This document shows positions 1 to 12,839 of a DNA stretch of 64,000 nucleotides, one piece after another. Numbering within the stretch: the stretch's first letter is position 1; every line of letters begins with the position of its first letter. A model generated the notes under the pieces. It was not told the DNA's origin, searched no databases, and worked only from the letters and a program-made list of their open reading frames with translations. Source of the DNA: Aspidiotus rigidus (taxonomy: Eukaryota > Arthropoda > Insecta > Hemiptera > Diaspididae). The DNA lies in assembly GCA_035079385.1 (NCBI GenBank), contig JAVHKY010000030.1, positions 6,797,001 to 6,861,000 of the forward strand, written 5' to 3'. Made by a program: the position numbers and the translations under genes.

Positions 1-1690
1 GACCCATTTAATGCCCTGTCTCCCCTTTTGAATCCCTGAAGCCCTTGGCATGCGAGGCCTTCAAACGGGAACAATGTTTACTGAGTACGGTCGGACCCCA
101 AATAATTGAATAAGAATCAACGAGAAATTTCTGAGGGCAGTCATACACAGTAGTGTTAGAGGGAAGTGGGCAACCATCCTCCAACTTCCTTGAATGCAGG
201 TTACCAGAACACAGTGGTAGGACTAGAACCTGAGAAAGGTTGGAAGATGAAAATTGAAAAGACAAGATAAGGATCCTCGTATAATTCATTAGAAGATAGG
301 TTGTAAAATACGATCGATGAGAAGGAATAAGAGCTCGTAAGAAAGTAGTTCGTGATATTGCTCCGAAAACGGCGTCATTCAAAAGAACATTTGAATGAGT
401 GTGTGCCTAGATGGCGATAAATCTGATGGTGGGGGAGGGGCAGAGGAGACGAATTCATGTTACATGAGTCTAAAAGGAGAGACATACGGACTGAGAAAAG
501 TAATGAATCGGGTAATTTTGACTGAGAGAAATGTTCCTCCCTGGGGGTCAAGGCGGGAAGAATACCTCAAGAAACCCTGGAAATTAGTCAAACTACGTAC
601 TCAAAAAAGAAAAGTGAAACTACGAGTAGTGGAAAAGAAGAGAAAACACACGTTTCTTGGCGTATCAATTCAATCGTTTCAAAATTATAATTTCATTCAT
701 TTTCACCGAAGTGTTTCATCAAGTACACTCGGTGTAGGTATATTTGAATAGAATCGAGAGAAAAAGGGGAGAAAATTATGTAAGTATGAAATTCGACGCT
801 TTTTATAATGTTGTAAAGAGTGTAGGTAAACGTCGTGTCGAAGTAAGACGTAGAATAAAAATGAGGTTTTGCGATGAAACGTTTACAAAATAAATGTTGC
901 TTACACAGCGTAAATAATTTCACACAGTATCCTGAAGAAAATAAACTCGAGACGTTTAATTTGAATATTAATTTAAAATTGATTTTATTCGATATTTAGA
1001 ATAAGTTGATCGAGGGAAAGAGGTGAAAATTCATTGAAAAAAAGACGATAAAAGGTTTCTTGTTTTTGAAGAAACCAAACAGTTTGCATTTTTCAATTCT
1101 TCCTCCTACCGACACAACTTTCTTTATATCCGCAATACGGTATTTCTGTTTTTCAATCGAATATTGGCAAGTTTTCTCATTCAACTTGTAGGTAACCTAC
1201 ACTAAAACTAGCCAACATGACTTTCAGGATCCTTGTTGACTAAGCTGCAAGGAATGAGCTTTCTCCTCAAAATCTCAGACACTTTTTTCAGTATATTACA
1301 ACAGGAAACTACGGTAGAGTAACTTCGCCATACAGACGGTGTCAATCCATCTTCAGGTTATTCCCCTTCTTTGCCCCGAGAACAATGGTACTTCTGATTT
1401 TTCTCTAGAACTTCCCTCAAAATTTTTCAAAATATTGCATTGAATTGTGAGAAATGTCGAAAAGCAATAATTGATGAAGAAAATGGAATCCGATAATAAA
1501 AACAGTCCACACTCTACTGAAAATTGAGTTAATGTCAAGGTCAGTGCGGACCAGAAGCGTAAAATTAATTCAAGATCAATGAGCTTGCCTGAGGGAGAAA
1601 GTTCAAGTTCAGGTCACACTTTTACCGCTAATGCCCACTCTACATCCCTTGAGGGCCATACTAATAAAAATGCCCACTGCATCGGGATAG
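1..1690. other. Non-coding stretch, no recognisable gene
   Basis: AT-rich DNA without a recognisable protein domain, RNA gene or repeat array. Two divergent open frames occur at the left edge, 8-382 on the minus strand (124 codons) and 395-751 on the plus strand (118 codons). Neither shows a family motif and both are near the length expected by chance. They may be exons of something outside the window, but nothing in the sequence says so. Confidence 0.5.
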
Positions 1691-1810
1691 CCGCTACGTA
1701 GGTTGAAGTCAAGTGTGAGGCAAGCGAGCTGAGCCTCCCCTCTTCCGGATCTCACCTAGCATGGACAGGCTAAGACGTGTGAGCCCGTGCGGGCTTACGG
1801 ATGAATTGTA
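1690..1810. repeat. Short GC-rich segment with small inverted repeats
   Basis: A GC-rich island of about 100 bases in AT-rich surroundings. It contains two small dyads: GAGGC pairing with GCCTC near 1,717-1,738, and AGCCCG/CGGGCT near 1,782-1,795. It could be the end of a short interspersed or inverted-repeat element, but no second copy was seen in this window, so its class is unknown. Confidence 0.3.
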
Positions 1811-3475
1811 AATCCAAGAATTAAAGGTAAAGTTCAGCAAAGATAGGAGGTATGGTAGAAGATTCAAAATCAAGAGTAAAAAATACCTCAAAAATCGCCT
1901 TCAAAAATAAACATTTGAACTGGAGTGATCTTCAGGTCAATTCATAAGTTTCTCAAAATTGATACGGCTCCTGGGGTGAACATTTTCACAGCATTTTTGA
2001 AATGATATAAAACGTAAATTGTTTCGCAACAATCGTCCTATAGGAAATCTCGACGAGAAAACCTACCTTCGAAATAGGTCGTCTCTTTCAACGGTGGTTT
2101 CGAAGGTTGGCGAAGAGGCCATGGCCCCTTCATGGGGAAAAGAATTTTTCTTTAAAAAATGAAAAAAAAAAAGAAGAAAAACGCAAAAAAAAGGAAACAA
2201 GAAAAGAGAGAGAGAAAAACAAAATAGGAAAAACGCTGTACTCACTAAAATTTTTTTCGGCGCGACGACGGAAATTAGCCTCTCCCTTACTTCATTTTTG
2301 TAGATCCGCCATGTGTCTCTCTTACGGTCTAGCCTCTCCATCGCGTTTTCATACTGCTATATAGCTGTTTTTTTCTAGCACAAAACTTCCTGCAATCCCA
2401 ATAATAATCTCACTTTCTCTAAGCAACAATTTTATAAAACAATGATAATTTGCTCAATTGCCTTTGTCACAAAGTTTCACTTCTCTATAAACTCTTGCGC
2501 CTCACACCGTATATTAGTCAACGTATCGAACTGCTGTTGAATAGTTCACTGGAAAAATAAAAAAAACTCAACTGGTAGAGAATATGAAATGTTCCTGAAA
2601 CTAGCGAAGGAAGTTGGTCAACTTAAATTTCAGTAACATTTTACGGCTAAATGGTTTTTCGTCCATTTCACTAATTCAGTAATTTTATCAACCAGATGCA
2701 ATAACATAATACGGTACGGATACCAATATCGAAAGGTCCGCGTCGAGAAGAACATAGAACGATGAAAATTATCAACCGCTCCTTGAAAAGTTCGAAATAA
2801 AACATAATAATGGTTCGGTTTCGAACAATATAAAAGCGAAACAATGATAAATCCGTTCGAAATTATTACTGTCTCGGAAATAAAGGCAACGTAAATCGTT
2901 TAATTGTTATGGGCCGTAATCTGGAGCCCAAGCATATATTGTACACAAAATAGGTGGTAAAGGCGCAGAATGTGGAGTACGTATAGTAATCTTTTGCATA
3001 AAAACGGATAGCAGACAGATATAAATGCCTGAGCGCGTGTGTTACATGTCGGTATCGTGAAAATAAAAATAAGCTATTTACGTCATATATAAATTTAAAT
3101 AATCTACCTGGAAAATTTGTTTCCGCTTATTTATAATGATTACGCAGATTCACTACACGTAAAATGTACATATAAAAAAACGCGTACCCAAATTGCACCG
3201 ACGTTATTTTTTTTTTTTTTTTCGTTTCGTCGTTGGCTTTTACGTAAGCACATACGAAACATGCATGACGAAGAAAGGCAAAAGCAAATGTTCAAGCTTT
3301 ACAATAAACAAATGTGAAAGTAAACTAACCTTACTCAACGAAAAAGCAACTCGATAGTGTACCTTCTTTTGTTTCATTTTCACAAGCCAATAGATGAAGC
3401 AAAGGTTTTTTTTTTGAAATAATTTTATGCAAAAATTTCTCAACCGGTTCTTGTGGAATCTCGAATCCCTTACCA
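1811..3475. other. Non-coding AT-rich stretch
   Basis: No gene recognised. Holds homopolymer A and T runs (for example near 2,162-2,175 and 3,208-3,221). A minus-strand frame at 2,063-2,341 starts plausibly, but it runs into a phenylalanine-rich translation of the A-rich tract and has no domain. Confidence 0.5.
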
Positions 3476-3479
3476 TCTC

Positions 3480-4330
3480 TCAAGAACTGAATTTTAGCTT
3501 TCTCATACTCGAGGTCAAATCGACGTCTATCAGGAGTCAATTTCAAATTGACTTCTCCAAATTTTTTATTCTTCTAATATTGGCTGTTCTGGTGGATCGA
3601 TTGGCAGTTTTCTGGTGAATGTACGGTGGTCGATATCAAGTCGACTTAAAATTGGAGTCAATTTCTTATAAACCTGAAATCAACTGCTCTTTAGCCTCTG
3701 TCAGGTCAATTTCGAGTCGATTTGTAGTTTTTATTGGTAAAGTACGATAGTTGAATTCAGATCGACCTTGAATTGAAGTCGACCTGAACTCGATTTTGAG
3801 TGGACTTCTCTTTTCTTATTGACCTAAAATCGACTGCTTTATTTCGTCAATTAACAGTCGATTTGTAGTTCTCTGACAATGTAGGCATTGGCCTCAAATC
3901 GGCGTAGATTTGGAGTCGATTTTGAATCGACTTCTGTCATTTTTTTCTCGATCTCAAATAAGCTGCTTCGTTGGGTCGATATCAAGTCCATTTGTAATTC
4001 CTTGGTACAGAATGCTTCGAATCGGCCTCAAATCGACGTCGATCTAGAATCGCTCTTGAGTCGACTTCAACATCGACTGCATTCTTGCGTCGACTTCAAG
4101 TCGATTTATAGTCGTCTAGAAATCTACGCTAGTCGACTTTCAATCAACCTCGAATCAACGTCAATCTGGAGACACTTCTGTGTCGAATTCTCCGATTGTA
4201 TCTTTCAACCTGAAATCGGCTAGTCTGTTACGTTTATTCACAATCGATTTCTGGTTTATGGGAATGATACGTAGATCAACTCTAGATCGATCCGGAATCG
4301 ATATCGATCTGGAGTGAATATATGTTTCCC
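3480..4330 (+). repeat. Diverged ~115-140-bp tandem 'TCGA' repeat, locus 1
   Basis: At least six diverged units. The landmark GTCGATTTGTAGTTCTCTGG or a close variant recurs near 3,596, 3,716, 3,857, 3,985, 4,100 and 4,241, spaced 115-141 bases. Each unit also carries AATGTACG-like, AATCGAC and GTCGACTT motifs. A second array with the reverse-complement motifs is at 12,840-13,450. The open frame at 3,888-4,223 is only the repeat read through. This is probably an old minisatellite or satellite relic; its function is unknown. Confidence 0.75.
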
Positions 4331-7190
4331 CTTGTGGATCCGCCCCCTGTAATACACACGTCATTCTGCGTCAAGAAACTAAACTAAAAGCTGCGCAAGA
4401 TAATTCTACCTACGATAGCCATTAATTGGAAATTTTAAAAGTTCTCTCCCAAATAGACGAATAATAAAATAATAAAGCGAAAAAACGAAATACTATACGG
4501 AGAAAGTATTATTGTAGGTACTACGGAAAAAAGAAAAAGGAAAAAAATGAAGATCTTTCGGGTCAAGTATTATGCACAGCTACTCATGGGGTTGTCGCAA
4601 ACCGAAGCCATTCTGCTGGAAAGTTGAGCAGAAAAGTACGAATCACAACAGTAATACACGTATAAATGAGGTTTGATGCGACGCATATTCCGTAAAAAGT
4701 TTCTTCTTTTTTTTTTCTTGACATAGGTGTACTAGAAAAATAATGAAATCACAAAAATTGTGAATAACGTCTGAGATTCAAATCCGCGCTCTCTTCCTCC
4801 CCAACTTTCAATTACGAATCCCTAGTTTCGCGAACGAAAGTATTTTCTCGGAAACTCTCGCCATATCGTTGGCTAGCATCAAGAGTAAGTTGAAATTTAT
4901 TTTTTTCCTATACAAGATATCTTCTTTCATTTTTGATTTAAAACTAGTAAACGCTGGGACGCCGTTTCTTTTTTTCTGTGTCCGAAGTAGGAAAAGAAGA
5001 ATATTATCCCAGAAATCCGGAACGACTACCCAATGCTCACGTTTTAGAGTTTTAGATAGGAATTCGATGTTTTCGCTTCGCTTTCGAAAATAATACTTGT
5101 AATAGTTGAGTTTGGACTTCCGCGGGGTTGATTCTCGTTGTAGGCGTAGGCTGTCCGTCTTTCGAATCAAAAAAGGTTTTTGAAACGAGAACAATTTCTA
5201 CCTCGTTACACCCGAATTATCTTTTGTACAACTAGAATTGAGTTACATGACATAAAATTGAGCCCAGGTCAGAAAAATCCTAATCGACGTTTAGTTTTTG
5301 TCATATCTTTTGCATATTGAAAACGTTCTTATTACGTCTCTTCAGCGAGATATGAGCAGGAAGACCATATGATACAGGTATATTGAAGGAATTACTATCC
5401 CGAAGAGGAGCGGGTAGTTTTATCAACTGTCTTCTCCTCCTTTCCTGCCTCAAAACTGACCTGAAACATAGGAAAATGATCTTGTAAGAAATCATCCCAT
5501 CAGATGAATTTGAAATGGAGGGTATAAAATGTGAATGACACGTGGTCCAGAGTATTTGCTCATTTTTGAGGTACTATCACTCCTCCGGACGCAATCGCAC
5601 GAGTTGATAGCTTATTTTTCAACCATGTTGTGTGTAATCTACTAATTAGATGTTGCAAAAAATCTATGAAATTCTACGAATAAAATTTTTGCCATGTTCA
5701 TCTTCCAGAAAATTGAACTCGCGTACCGTTTGAAAAAAATAAATTCTACCTTTTGTAAGTCGAAGTTAAAATTCATTAGATAGTCTCACTTTTCTTACTT
5801 TTCCAAAATTGATTTATACTGAAGTGCGGACGGCGACGTGCTCTACTTTAGAAAACATGGACAAGTAGCGGGTGAAAAAAACTGTAATGGTAGGTGCGAC
5901 GAATAAAAAAGAAACGAATAAAAATTCAAAATCCACAAAGTATTCCGAAACAAGGAGGATTTCCAACGTCATCAACGACGACGACGACACTATCAAGGAT
6001 TGTTTGTAAGTTTTTCAAGTGTGTCTGAACGTCTCACAAACCATCCTTTCTGGTACCCTTTTTCTCCATTTTACGAACGAACAATCGAAGTACTCTAGTA
6101 AATTATATGCGAAGTGCATAAATTTTCATCGTGTTTGCAATCAAGGTGTGTTCAGACACTCGTGAAGCAAAAGAAAAAAAAACGCATAAAATCCAGTATT
6201 TTTCATCAAATTTCAACAAGATCTTGAACAAGTTCGTGTAATATCGACAGCTTAATACGCATCGGTATATCCCATGAATTTTCATGAAGGATAGGCGAGG
6301 AGGAGGATGATTTCTAATATTAAAAAGAAGGTGCAATTCAATCCAAAAACCGCTTCTGTGTAAATTATTTCCGAACTCTCAGATGGTTCTCCAAATGTTG
6401 GTTGTTATGAACTTTACAGGAGATGCATTCTATAAGAAAATTTGCTGAACATGGATAATTCCAACGAGACAACTACAGTTCACTTCTGCCAACTTGGAAA
6501 TTTGTGAAAGCCGTCAATGCTTGAACACTATGGAGACACGGGAATTCGAGAGTATTTGACAATGCGATTGAAGGGAGGAGAGCTGATTCGCACTGAAAAA
6601 GAAAGGAAAAAAGAGCTGTACGCTTTCAATGAATTCTCAATTTTTTAAGTACTTGAGAATATGTGTAATCCAAAATACGCGTAGTTAAAAATGAAAGCAA
6701 GTGGCTAAAAATGGTCGTATTCTAACTGAAAATGCTTCAAACTGGTTCAAAATTGGTGATAATGGATGAAAAATTGTTGAAAATAGTTAAGGATAGGCTT
6801 GAAACAGTCAAAAATGGACCACATCTTTCAAAATTTGGAATCCGGCAAAAATGATTACAACTGATCAAAACTGATGGATTTATGCCAATAAAAATGTATC
6901 ATACGCGGGTTTTGTTTGTATAATAAGCGGTGGTTTTCATACATATTGTACAAGACAATGTGAAGGGACCAGGAATATTTTTTATCAAAGGTGGGTTCGC
7001 ACTAAATGCGGACGCATTATAACGAAGTTTTAATATATTCTATATTAAATTTATGAGAGTCTTGCATCGAAAATTCAATATCCTATGAACCCGATCTTCC
7101 TAGGTTTCCGCAGAAACTTTCTTTGGTAAATGAATTCTTCTTTTGTGACAAAAAAATGATATTTAAAAGATTACTGAGTCCACAACAAAT
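4331..7190. other. Non-coding stretch, no recognisable gene
   Basis: No domain, RNA gene or array recognised. The longest frame, 4,808-5,194 on the minus strand (128 codons), is lysine- and phenylalanine-rich, as expected from AT-rich DNA, and matches nothing I know. Confidence 0.5.
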
Positions 7191-7196
7191 TTCTAA

Positions 7197-7306
7197 CAGG
7201 GAATCTGTTCTACAGTGATTTTTTTTTTTTGAAAAATATGTCCGGCGAAAAAGGACTTGGAAAAATTTTACTTCTTTCCTTGAGCTATAATTATATGATA
7301 GGAGGG
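7197..7306 (+). repeat. GGGACTTGG-family element, 5' part
   Basis: Begins AACAGGGAATCTGTTCTA, the same terminal motif as at 7,851, 48,599 and 57,095. A T-run, TCCGGCGAAAAAGGACTTGG and a unit ending in GAGCTATAATTATATGATAGG follow. The order matches the copy at 48,599-48,775. It is a diverged copy of a non-coding inverted-repeat element family spread across the window. Confidence 0.6.
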
Positions 7307-7310
7307 GAAT

Positions 7311-7660
7311 GATAAGAGATTTATTTATTTATTTTTATTTAATCAATTCATTTATTTCATTCATTTATGTATGGACTTATTTTATTTATTTATTTATTTA
7401 ATTATTCATCCACTATTTTATTTATTTACTTTTATTTTTCTTTCTTTCTTTCTTTATTTCTTTAAATTTATTTTTGTCTTTGATTGTTTTCGTTTTTTTT
7501 TTTTCGTTTCTTTTTTTTTCTTTTTTTCTCTTTTTTTCTCTTTTCTCTCTCTCTCTTGTTTTTCATTATTGTTTTGTTTTGTTCGTTTTATTTTGTTTGA
7601 CCATAATTTATTATTTATTTTCATTCAATTATATTTTTACGTTATTAATTTTTTTTTAAA
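7311..7660. repeat. Low-complexity TTTA/TTTC tract
   Basis: Imperfect TTTA, TTTC and poly-T runs on the plus strand. The two overlapping open frames here translate to almost pure Phe/Leu/Ile/Ser, which is an artefact of base composition and not a membrane protein. Confidence 0.85.
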
Positions 7661-7850
7661 TTGATTCATCCGTTTTGTTTATAATGATAATGATAGTAAT
7701 CCCCACCGCCTCCTCTCAGTGTGTTTCTTTTTTGGGCATGCAGTGGGTACAAAAATGAACCTGTAGGTGATATCATTTGAAATAAAGATTTCATTGATTG
7801 ATATGATGGCAAGTCCCCTATCATATATACCTCTGAGGTTAAAATTTTAA

Positions 7851-7905
7851 CAGGGAACGTGTTCTATGAGGGGTTTTTTGAAAAATTAGCCGTCCGTCGT
7901 CCTTC

Positions 7906-7952
<47 letters not shown>

Positions 7953-8050
7953 GATAGGAAGGACTTGAAACAATTAATTTTATTCTCCAAGTCATGAATA
8001 TGAAGGAGGGGACTTGGAAAATTTTCAATTTCTGTCATAATAATTATCTG
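7851..8050 (+). repeat. GGGACTTGG-family element with embedded (TA)n microsatellite
   Basis: Starts with AACAGGGAACGTGTTCTATG, then GAAAAATTAGCCGTCCGTCG as in the copy at 48,599. It is interrupted by about 20 TA dinucleotides at 7,908-7,949, then resumes with ATGATAGGAAGGACTTG and GAGGGGACTTGG units. It runs directly into the Penelope-like element. Confidence 0.6.
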
Positions 8051-8961
8051 ATATAAAATTTTTGGAAAATTGGTATTTTCTCAATTCAGTTCCACACTAC
8101 TCGAGAGGTGGAAATTTATGCAATCATCTGGACCTCACCATCTCCCTGTACAACAAAGGAACTTACTACGGACAGACTTCCGTGTCTACAAAAAGAACAC
8201 TTTCTCCGGCGTCTCCATTCACGCTGATTTATACCATCCCGAACGTTCACAAAATGGCGGTCCTAAACTCAGCGATTCACTGCCTCCTACACCTCTCACT
8301 CAACACGCAAGCATTTCACGACGAGATTGAGGAGATCGAAAGAATCGCTCACATCAACGGTCTAAAAGTCGACACTCGACACCTCGTAAAACGGGAACGC
8401 CTCCGGAAGATCCTCTCCGAATCCAGAGCCCTTGAGACTCCAAGAAAGAGGGAAAAAGTTAAATGGCTGCGCCTCCGCTATTTAGGTGAACCAACAAGAA
8501 GACTTTCAACAGAATTGCGTCACTTCGGGTACAGAGTCTGGTTCTACCCCCTCTGTACACTTGGTCAACTCAGCCAATTAAAAGATCCTACCGAAAAAAA
8601 GAAAAAAAATCCAGCGTTTATCGAATTTCCTGCGGCGAATCGATTCATTCTACACCGGGCAAACAGGCCGAACACTCCAAGAAAGACTTCGGAACATAAG
8701 GCCGCCTTCAACTCTGGAGAAGAGAAAGCTTCGGCTTTCGCCGCACATTGTATACAAACAGGACACGATTATAATAAATCCTCCTCCTCTCTTCTTCACA
8801 CAGAAAGTAAGGGACGTATATTAAACAGACTCGAGGAAGCTGAAATTATTTCTGCTGCCTCTTCGTCCCCCCACAACCTGCTTAATGATTTAGAAGCGAC
8901 GAGTGTAAACTCTTTTATCAGCTACTTCTTCAATTACTCGCCTATTTACCATCATGTTTAA
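8050..8961 (+). mobile_element. Penelope-like element: 3' RT end and GIY-YIG domain, frameshifted
   Basis: Translation across frames resembles the last part of a Penelope-like reverse transcriptase followed by its GIY-YIG endonuclease. Early signals are HLDLTISLYNKG and, in another frame, TDFRVYKKNTFSGVSIHADL. The next block, HKMAVLNSAIHCLL...IEEIERIAHINGL, is typical of the region after the RT palm. The GIY-YIG core FYTGQTGRTLQERL (about 8,660-8,700) is in a different frame from the flanking SAFAAHCIQTGHDYN...ESKGRILNRLEEAEI. At least three frame changes are needed, so the copy is dead although a 299-codon frame (8,062-8,961) survives. The N-terminal RT half is absent. Class assignment is confident; the exact family is not. 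Confidence 0.85.
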
Positions 8962-9255
8962 ACTCGATTCTTTCATCCTCGTTAATCCGCTTTAATGTTC
9001 TTAATTTACACTCATTTAGTATTTGTACCTGATGATGGACGTTCTATTACGCCCGAAACCGGTCGTCGTACTCGTTATCGAAACTTTAAACAAAATTTCT
9101 ACCTCTTGACTTATATTGTTTTCATATTTTTCAATCTTTTTCAATTTATTTTAATTTTCTACCTCTCGACTTATATTCCGACTTGCTTTGATTTGATTAT
9201 TCTATTTTACCTCCATTTATTTTCAAAATTTCTCGAAAAATTTGTTGTTGGTTAA
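8962..9255 (+). mobile_element. Probable 3' untranslated tail of the Penelope-like element
   Basis: After the stop codon at 8,959-8,961 the sequence contains CCTGATGATGGACG followed by CGCCCGAAACCGGTCG (about 9,030-9,065). A 'CTGATGATG...CGAAAC' motif is common after Penelope-like coding regions. An ACCTCTCGACTTATATT-like phrase occurs twice (9,100-9,115 and 9,160-9,176) and the segment ends at an A-run near 9,256. The assignment rests on position and this motif only. Confidence 0.55.
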
Positions 9256-9259
9256 AAAA

Positions 9260-11900
9260 AAAAAATTTTTGATTTTAATTTGTGTTCGATTAGCGAAGAA
9301 ATGTTACGTGCGTGTAATTCTTCATTTATTTAATTGTATTCAAAGAATCAGGTTACTACCAGAATTTTCGGAGGAGACGCACAAGGCTTGATCCGCGAGT
9401 AGGAGAAGAGAGAGTGACAGCGAGGGGTACTAGTTGAGATTCAATTTGCTAACTAGGTATTATTTGCATTCGCCTTTAGCTGGTGTTTCACTGTGTGTCC
9501 CTCAAAATCTAATAATGTTGATAGATACCTCACAACACCAGGAAACCTTACCATTGGAGTCCAGGTGAAGGAGAGGTGAAAGTTACAGATTGGTTCCCAG
9601 AAACTCGCTCATATTCTGACTTGGAAGTATCTTACATTACCGGGAGTCATCTGCCTTCTCTTTGTGACCCGTTTTTTCTTCCTAATTCTGCTGATTGAAC
9701 CATATTGTATCGAATAGTTAGGCTGATTCGAAAAGGACAAAAACAACTTACTTGAACTGACGAGCACAGGTGTCATATTCGACGTATTATCATTTTTTAT
9801 TCATCATCAAGTTCCGCCTCATTCATCAACTTCTCTCACAACCACAAATGAATCTTGGCTCATCCCTATTCAACTGCATTCGAGTATTTTTGCTGACTAT
9901 CGACTATCTGTTCTACTGACTGATATGTATTTAAAACCAATTTATCATGAAATTAATATAAAATTTCTCTTTTACAAAATGAGAAACGGATAACAGACTG
10001 ACTACACGCTGCATGCAATCTGCGTACTTTATACGATGAATTTGTCCACGCAGGCAGCGGCTGACTGCAGGCATCAGACCACAATCGAAAAGCGAATGAA
10101 TGAATTCATGCGAATCTCGCCCCCTCCCCCGTTCCGAAAAACTGAAATCATTATTTACAAAATGTCACCTTACTTTTCAGAACAATACTGCGCTTTGCAA
10201 GACTGACGACGTGTTAGCGACAAGCAAGGGTATCGTTCGTCATATCGATGATAAAATGTTTCGCTGTCGGTGATTTTACAAATATATACGAACGTGAAAC
10301 TTCACCTCCATTATTTTACTCGCTCCTAATGCTCGTCTTGTAAATGAATTTACCGTTTGTTTAAATTTGCTAGACAATATTATACCTACGAGAGCACGCA
10401 ACGTGCTCTCCACATTATACGTTACGCAATACAATGTAGATAATATTCTGTTCGGGAAAACATATTATACATATTCCGAGGGAGAAAAAAATGAAGTTTA
10501 AACGGTAAAATTATTGCGAGAATGAAAGCAGGCGCATTCCATGGGGCGCGTGCGTCAGTAACTTGTTTCTTCATCACTGTCTCTTGTTCGATACTCATGT
10601 GTACAACCTTGTTGATAATTTCATTTTTTATTGTTCTTTTCGCCATCTGAACAGAGATACTCGTCACCCAGGATGAATGGATAGGTAGCTATTAATAGTC
10701 CTGCGCCCTGTAATGCTATACACGTGCCCAATTCGGACGACTAAGAGTATACAAAGTCGTGTACGAGTGATTCTATAGGACAGTTGTAGCCTACCTGTAA
10801 AACTGAATGAAGAAAAAATGTACGCTTCTGATTCAACTGCCTCCCTTTTCCATTCCAGAATTTATATCTGTAAGAGACCACAATTCCTTTCTTAATTTGA
10901 AGAAGGCTCCGAAGCACATTTTCCTTCTACTTCGGAATGCCTTTACAAGGCCGCAGAACTCAAGTCCCCACTCTTTTCGTCATATAAACGAGGAAAAAAA
11001 CCCAGAACTCTTTCACACTTTCCATCTAACGTATGTATTATCTGAGCTGTTGGATTAGAAAAATTTTCACTAACAAAAAGGCGTGGGCAGCTGATGTGAC
11101 ACATAAAAGGTTTTTTCAATCTCCAGTGATGATCTCATTCACTCATCGGGGATCATAGCGGAACGCATCAACGATTGCAGTATCAAAACACCATAACGTG
11201 CGATAGGTTCCGCAAAAAATCCGCAAGTAAACGAGATCATAACAAGAGATTGGAGAGACGGATCGAAAAACCAAAAACAGCGTCGATTGCAGCGTTCAAA
11301 ATACTTCTACAACAGTATAATTTTTTGAAATACCAGAGCATGACCAAAAAATTGTCACGCTGTGTTTTAAATTGAATAAATTCAGAGTGTTTTTTTTTTT
11401 TTTTCTAAGATACGAGAAATCAGTGAGTCATTGTATATGAAGGATTTCTTCTGTATCTTTATCTTCCTCCATGAATGTTGATCAATATTTTACGCTCCGT
11501 CAGAGTTACTCACGTAAGACGGCTCATGCGCGATAGACGTCTTTGTGTGTTACAACTTTGTATTTTATTAGTGAAGGTTTTTTACCTCCTTTACCTTATG
11601 GCATCAAATGAAGAACGACTGTTACTTGATGAGACCACGTAAAATGATCATACAAAAAATTTTCTAGCAGAGCCAAATTGATAATAATCATATTTCAGGT
11701 TTATCATATAAGGCAGTATGTTCGTCTTTACCGGTTACTTTTATACTTTAGCCCCCAGGGCTCATCGCTCTGCTGGTTCGCTCCCGATCTTGGTCCAGTA
11801 TAACTCTAGTATCCTGTATGTCGAGCTACTGAATCGCCCATAGGGTATAACACGGAAGCAAATAATTTTGTCCAGTAATTTGCAGGAGAAAGGGTAGTGC
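9260..11900. other. Non-coding stretch, no recognisable gene
   Basis: No domain, RNA gene or inverted-repeat element recognised on either strand. A T-run lies at 11,391-11,404. Confidence 0.5.
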
Positions 11901-11904
11901 ACAG

Positions 11905-12830
11905 GTGTACTCGCAGATTTCTGAATCATCTACGGAGGATAAGGAAAAATTTTTCTCGATAATTTTTCAAGTTCGTCAATTTGGGGGAGAGATGAGTGTA
12001 CTCGCAGATTTTAAAATGGGGTGAGGTAAGACTAGAGACATATTGTAATTTGGAATATTTTAGACTGAATACGTGATATTTCCTGAGACCACCCTCTCCC
12101 CCAGGGAGTTTACGCTAGACCCCCTCCCTTCTCCAAATGCCTCACGTAATTTAAGGACACCCTTCAAGACTCCCAATAGTCTTCATATACTAGCCCTAAT
12201 AATAATACTGATTGAGTCTTCATTGAACTCGGCCTCAGGGTCATGGCTGAGGACGTCAGATTTCAGAATTAAAGCACTACTTCTTAGCCTGCACTTTACT
12301 AGGCTATACAGTAAACCGAACTATACTAGACCTACCGTTAGCTTTCATGAAATTAGGCTTAATATAAGCGTAACATACAGCATGTATAAAAGCCTACTAC
12401 AGATTTCAAAGGATGCGGGGAAGTGAAATTTTCAGAATCAAGTTCGGGATCGGGGCTGATGACACCGTAATTTAAAAGGGATGCAGCACTAAGGATTATT
12501 AGAAGGTGAGGGAACTTGTGGGGTAGTTACGAACTCGCAAATTTTGGAATAAGGGGCCAGGATTTGGGACTTGTAGAACTCGCGGATTTTCAGAATCGTG
12601 TCTGGAGCTCCTTTCCTGGGGGTGGGAAAAGGAGCAGCTCGCGGGGGTAGGGTGCACTCGAAAATTTTGGAATTAGGGGCTAGGATTCAGAAAACTCCAA
12701 CATTCCAAAGGGTAGGTTTAAGAGGATTCCTATACGAATTTTCCCAAATGGTCTCTTCCTTCTCGGAGTCACAATTTTGTACATTTTGTACGTATAACTC
12801 GAAAAATCCATATTTTTCAAGTTCTCCAAT
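11905..12830 (+). repeat. Degenerate repeat region built on an 'ACTCGCAGATTTT' motif
   Basis: The phrase ACTCGCAGATTT(T/C) or a close variant recurs near 11,911, 11,999, 12,533, 12,580 and 12,656. It is often followed by GGAATAAGGGGCCAGG or a variant. Between them lies an AGGCTTA/ACTAGAC-rich portion that resembles 48,815-48,870 and 50,060-50,110. The 117-codon frame at 12,073-12,426 reads through this repeat and has no domain. Confidence 0.45.
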
Positions 12831-12839
12831 ACCCGATGA

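Noticed and set aside
8..751. Two divergent open frames (8-382 minus, 395-751 plus) as a gene pair
   Set aside because: No motif, no splice or promoter support, and lengths are within chance for a window this size.
3480..4330. CRISPR-like array
   Set aside because: Units are 115-141 bases, diverged throughout, with no constant short repeat and unique spacer structure. The host is eukaryotic.
4808..5194. 128-codon minus-strand frame
   Set aside because: Lys/Phe/Leu-rich translation typical of AT-rich DNA. No domain and no conserved-looking core.
7371..7664. Apparent multi-helix membrane protein
   Set aside because: Translation of TTTA/TTTC low-complexity DNA.
12073..12426. 117-codon plus-strand frame
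   Set aside because: Lies wholly within a degenerate repeat region, so the frame is incidental.
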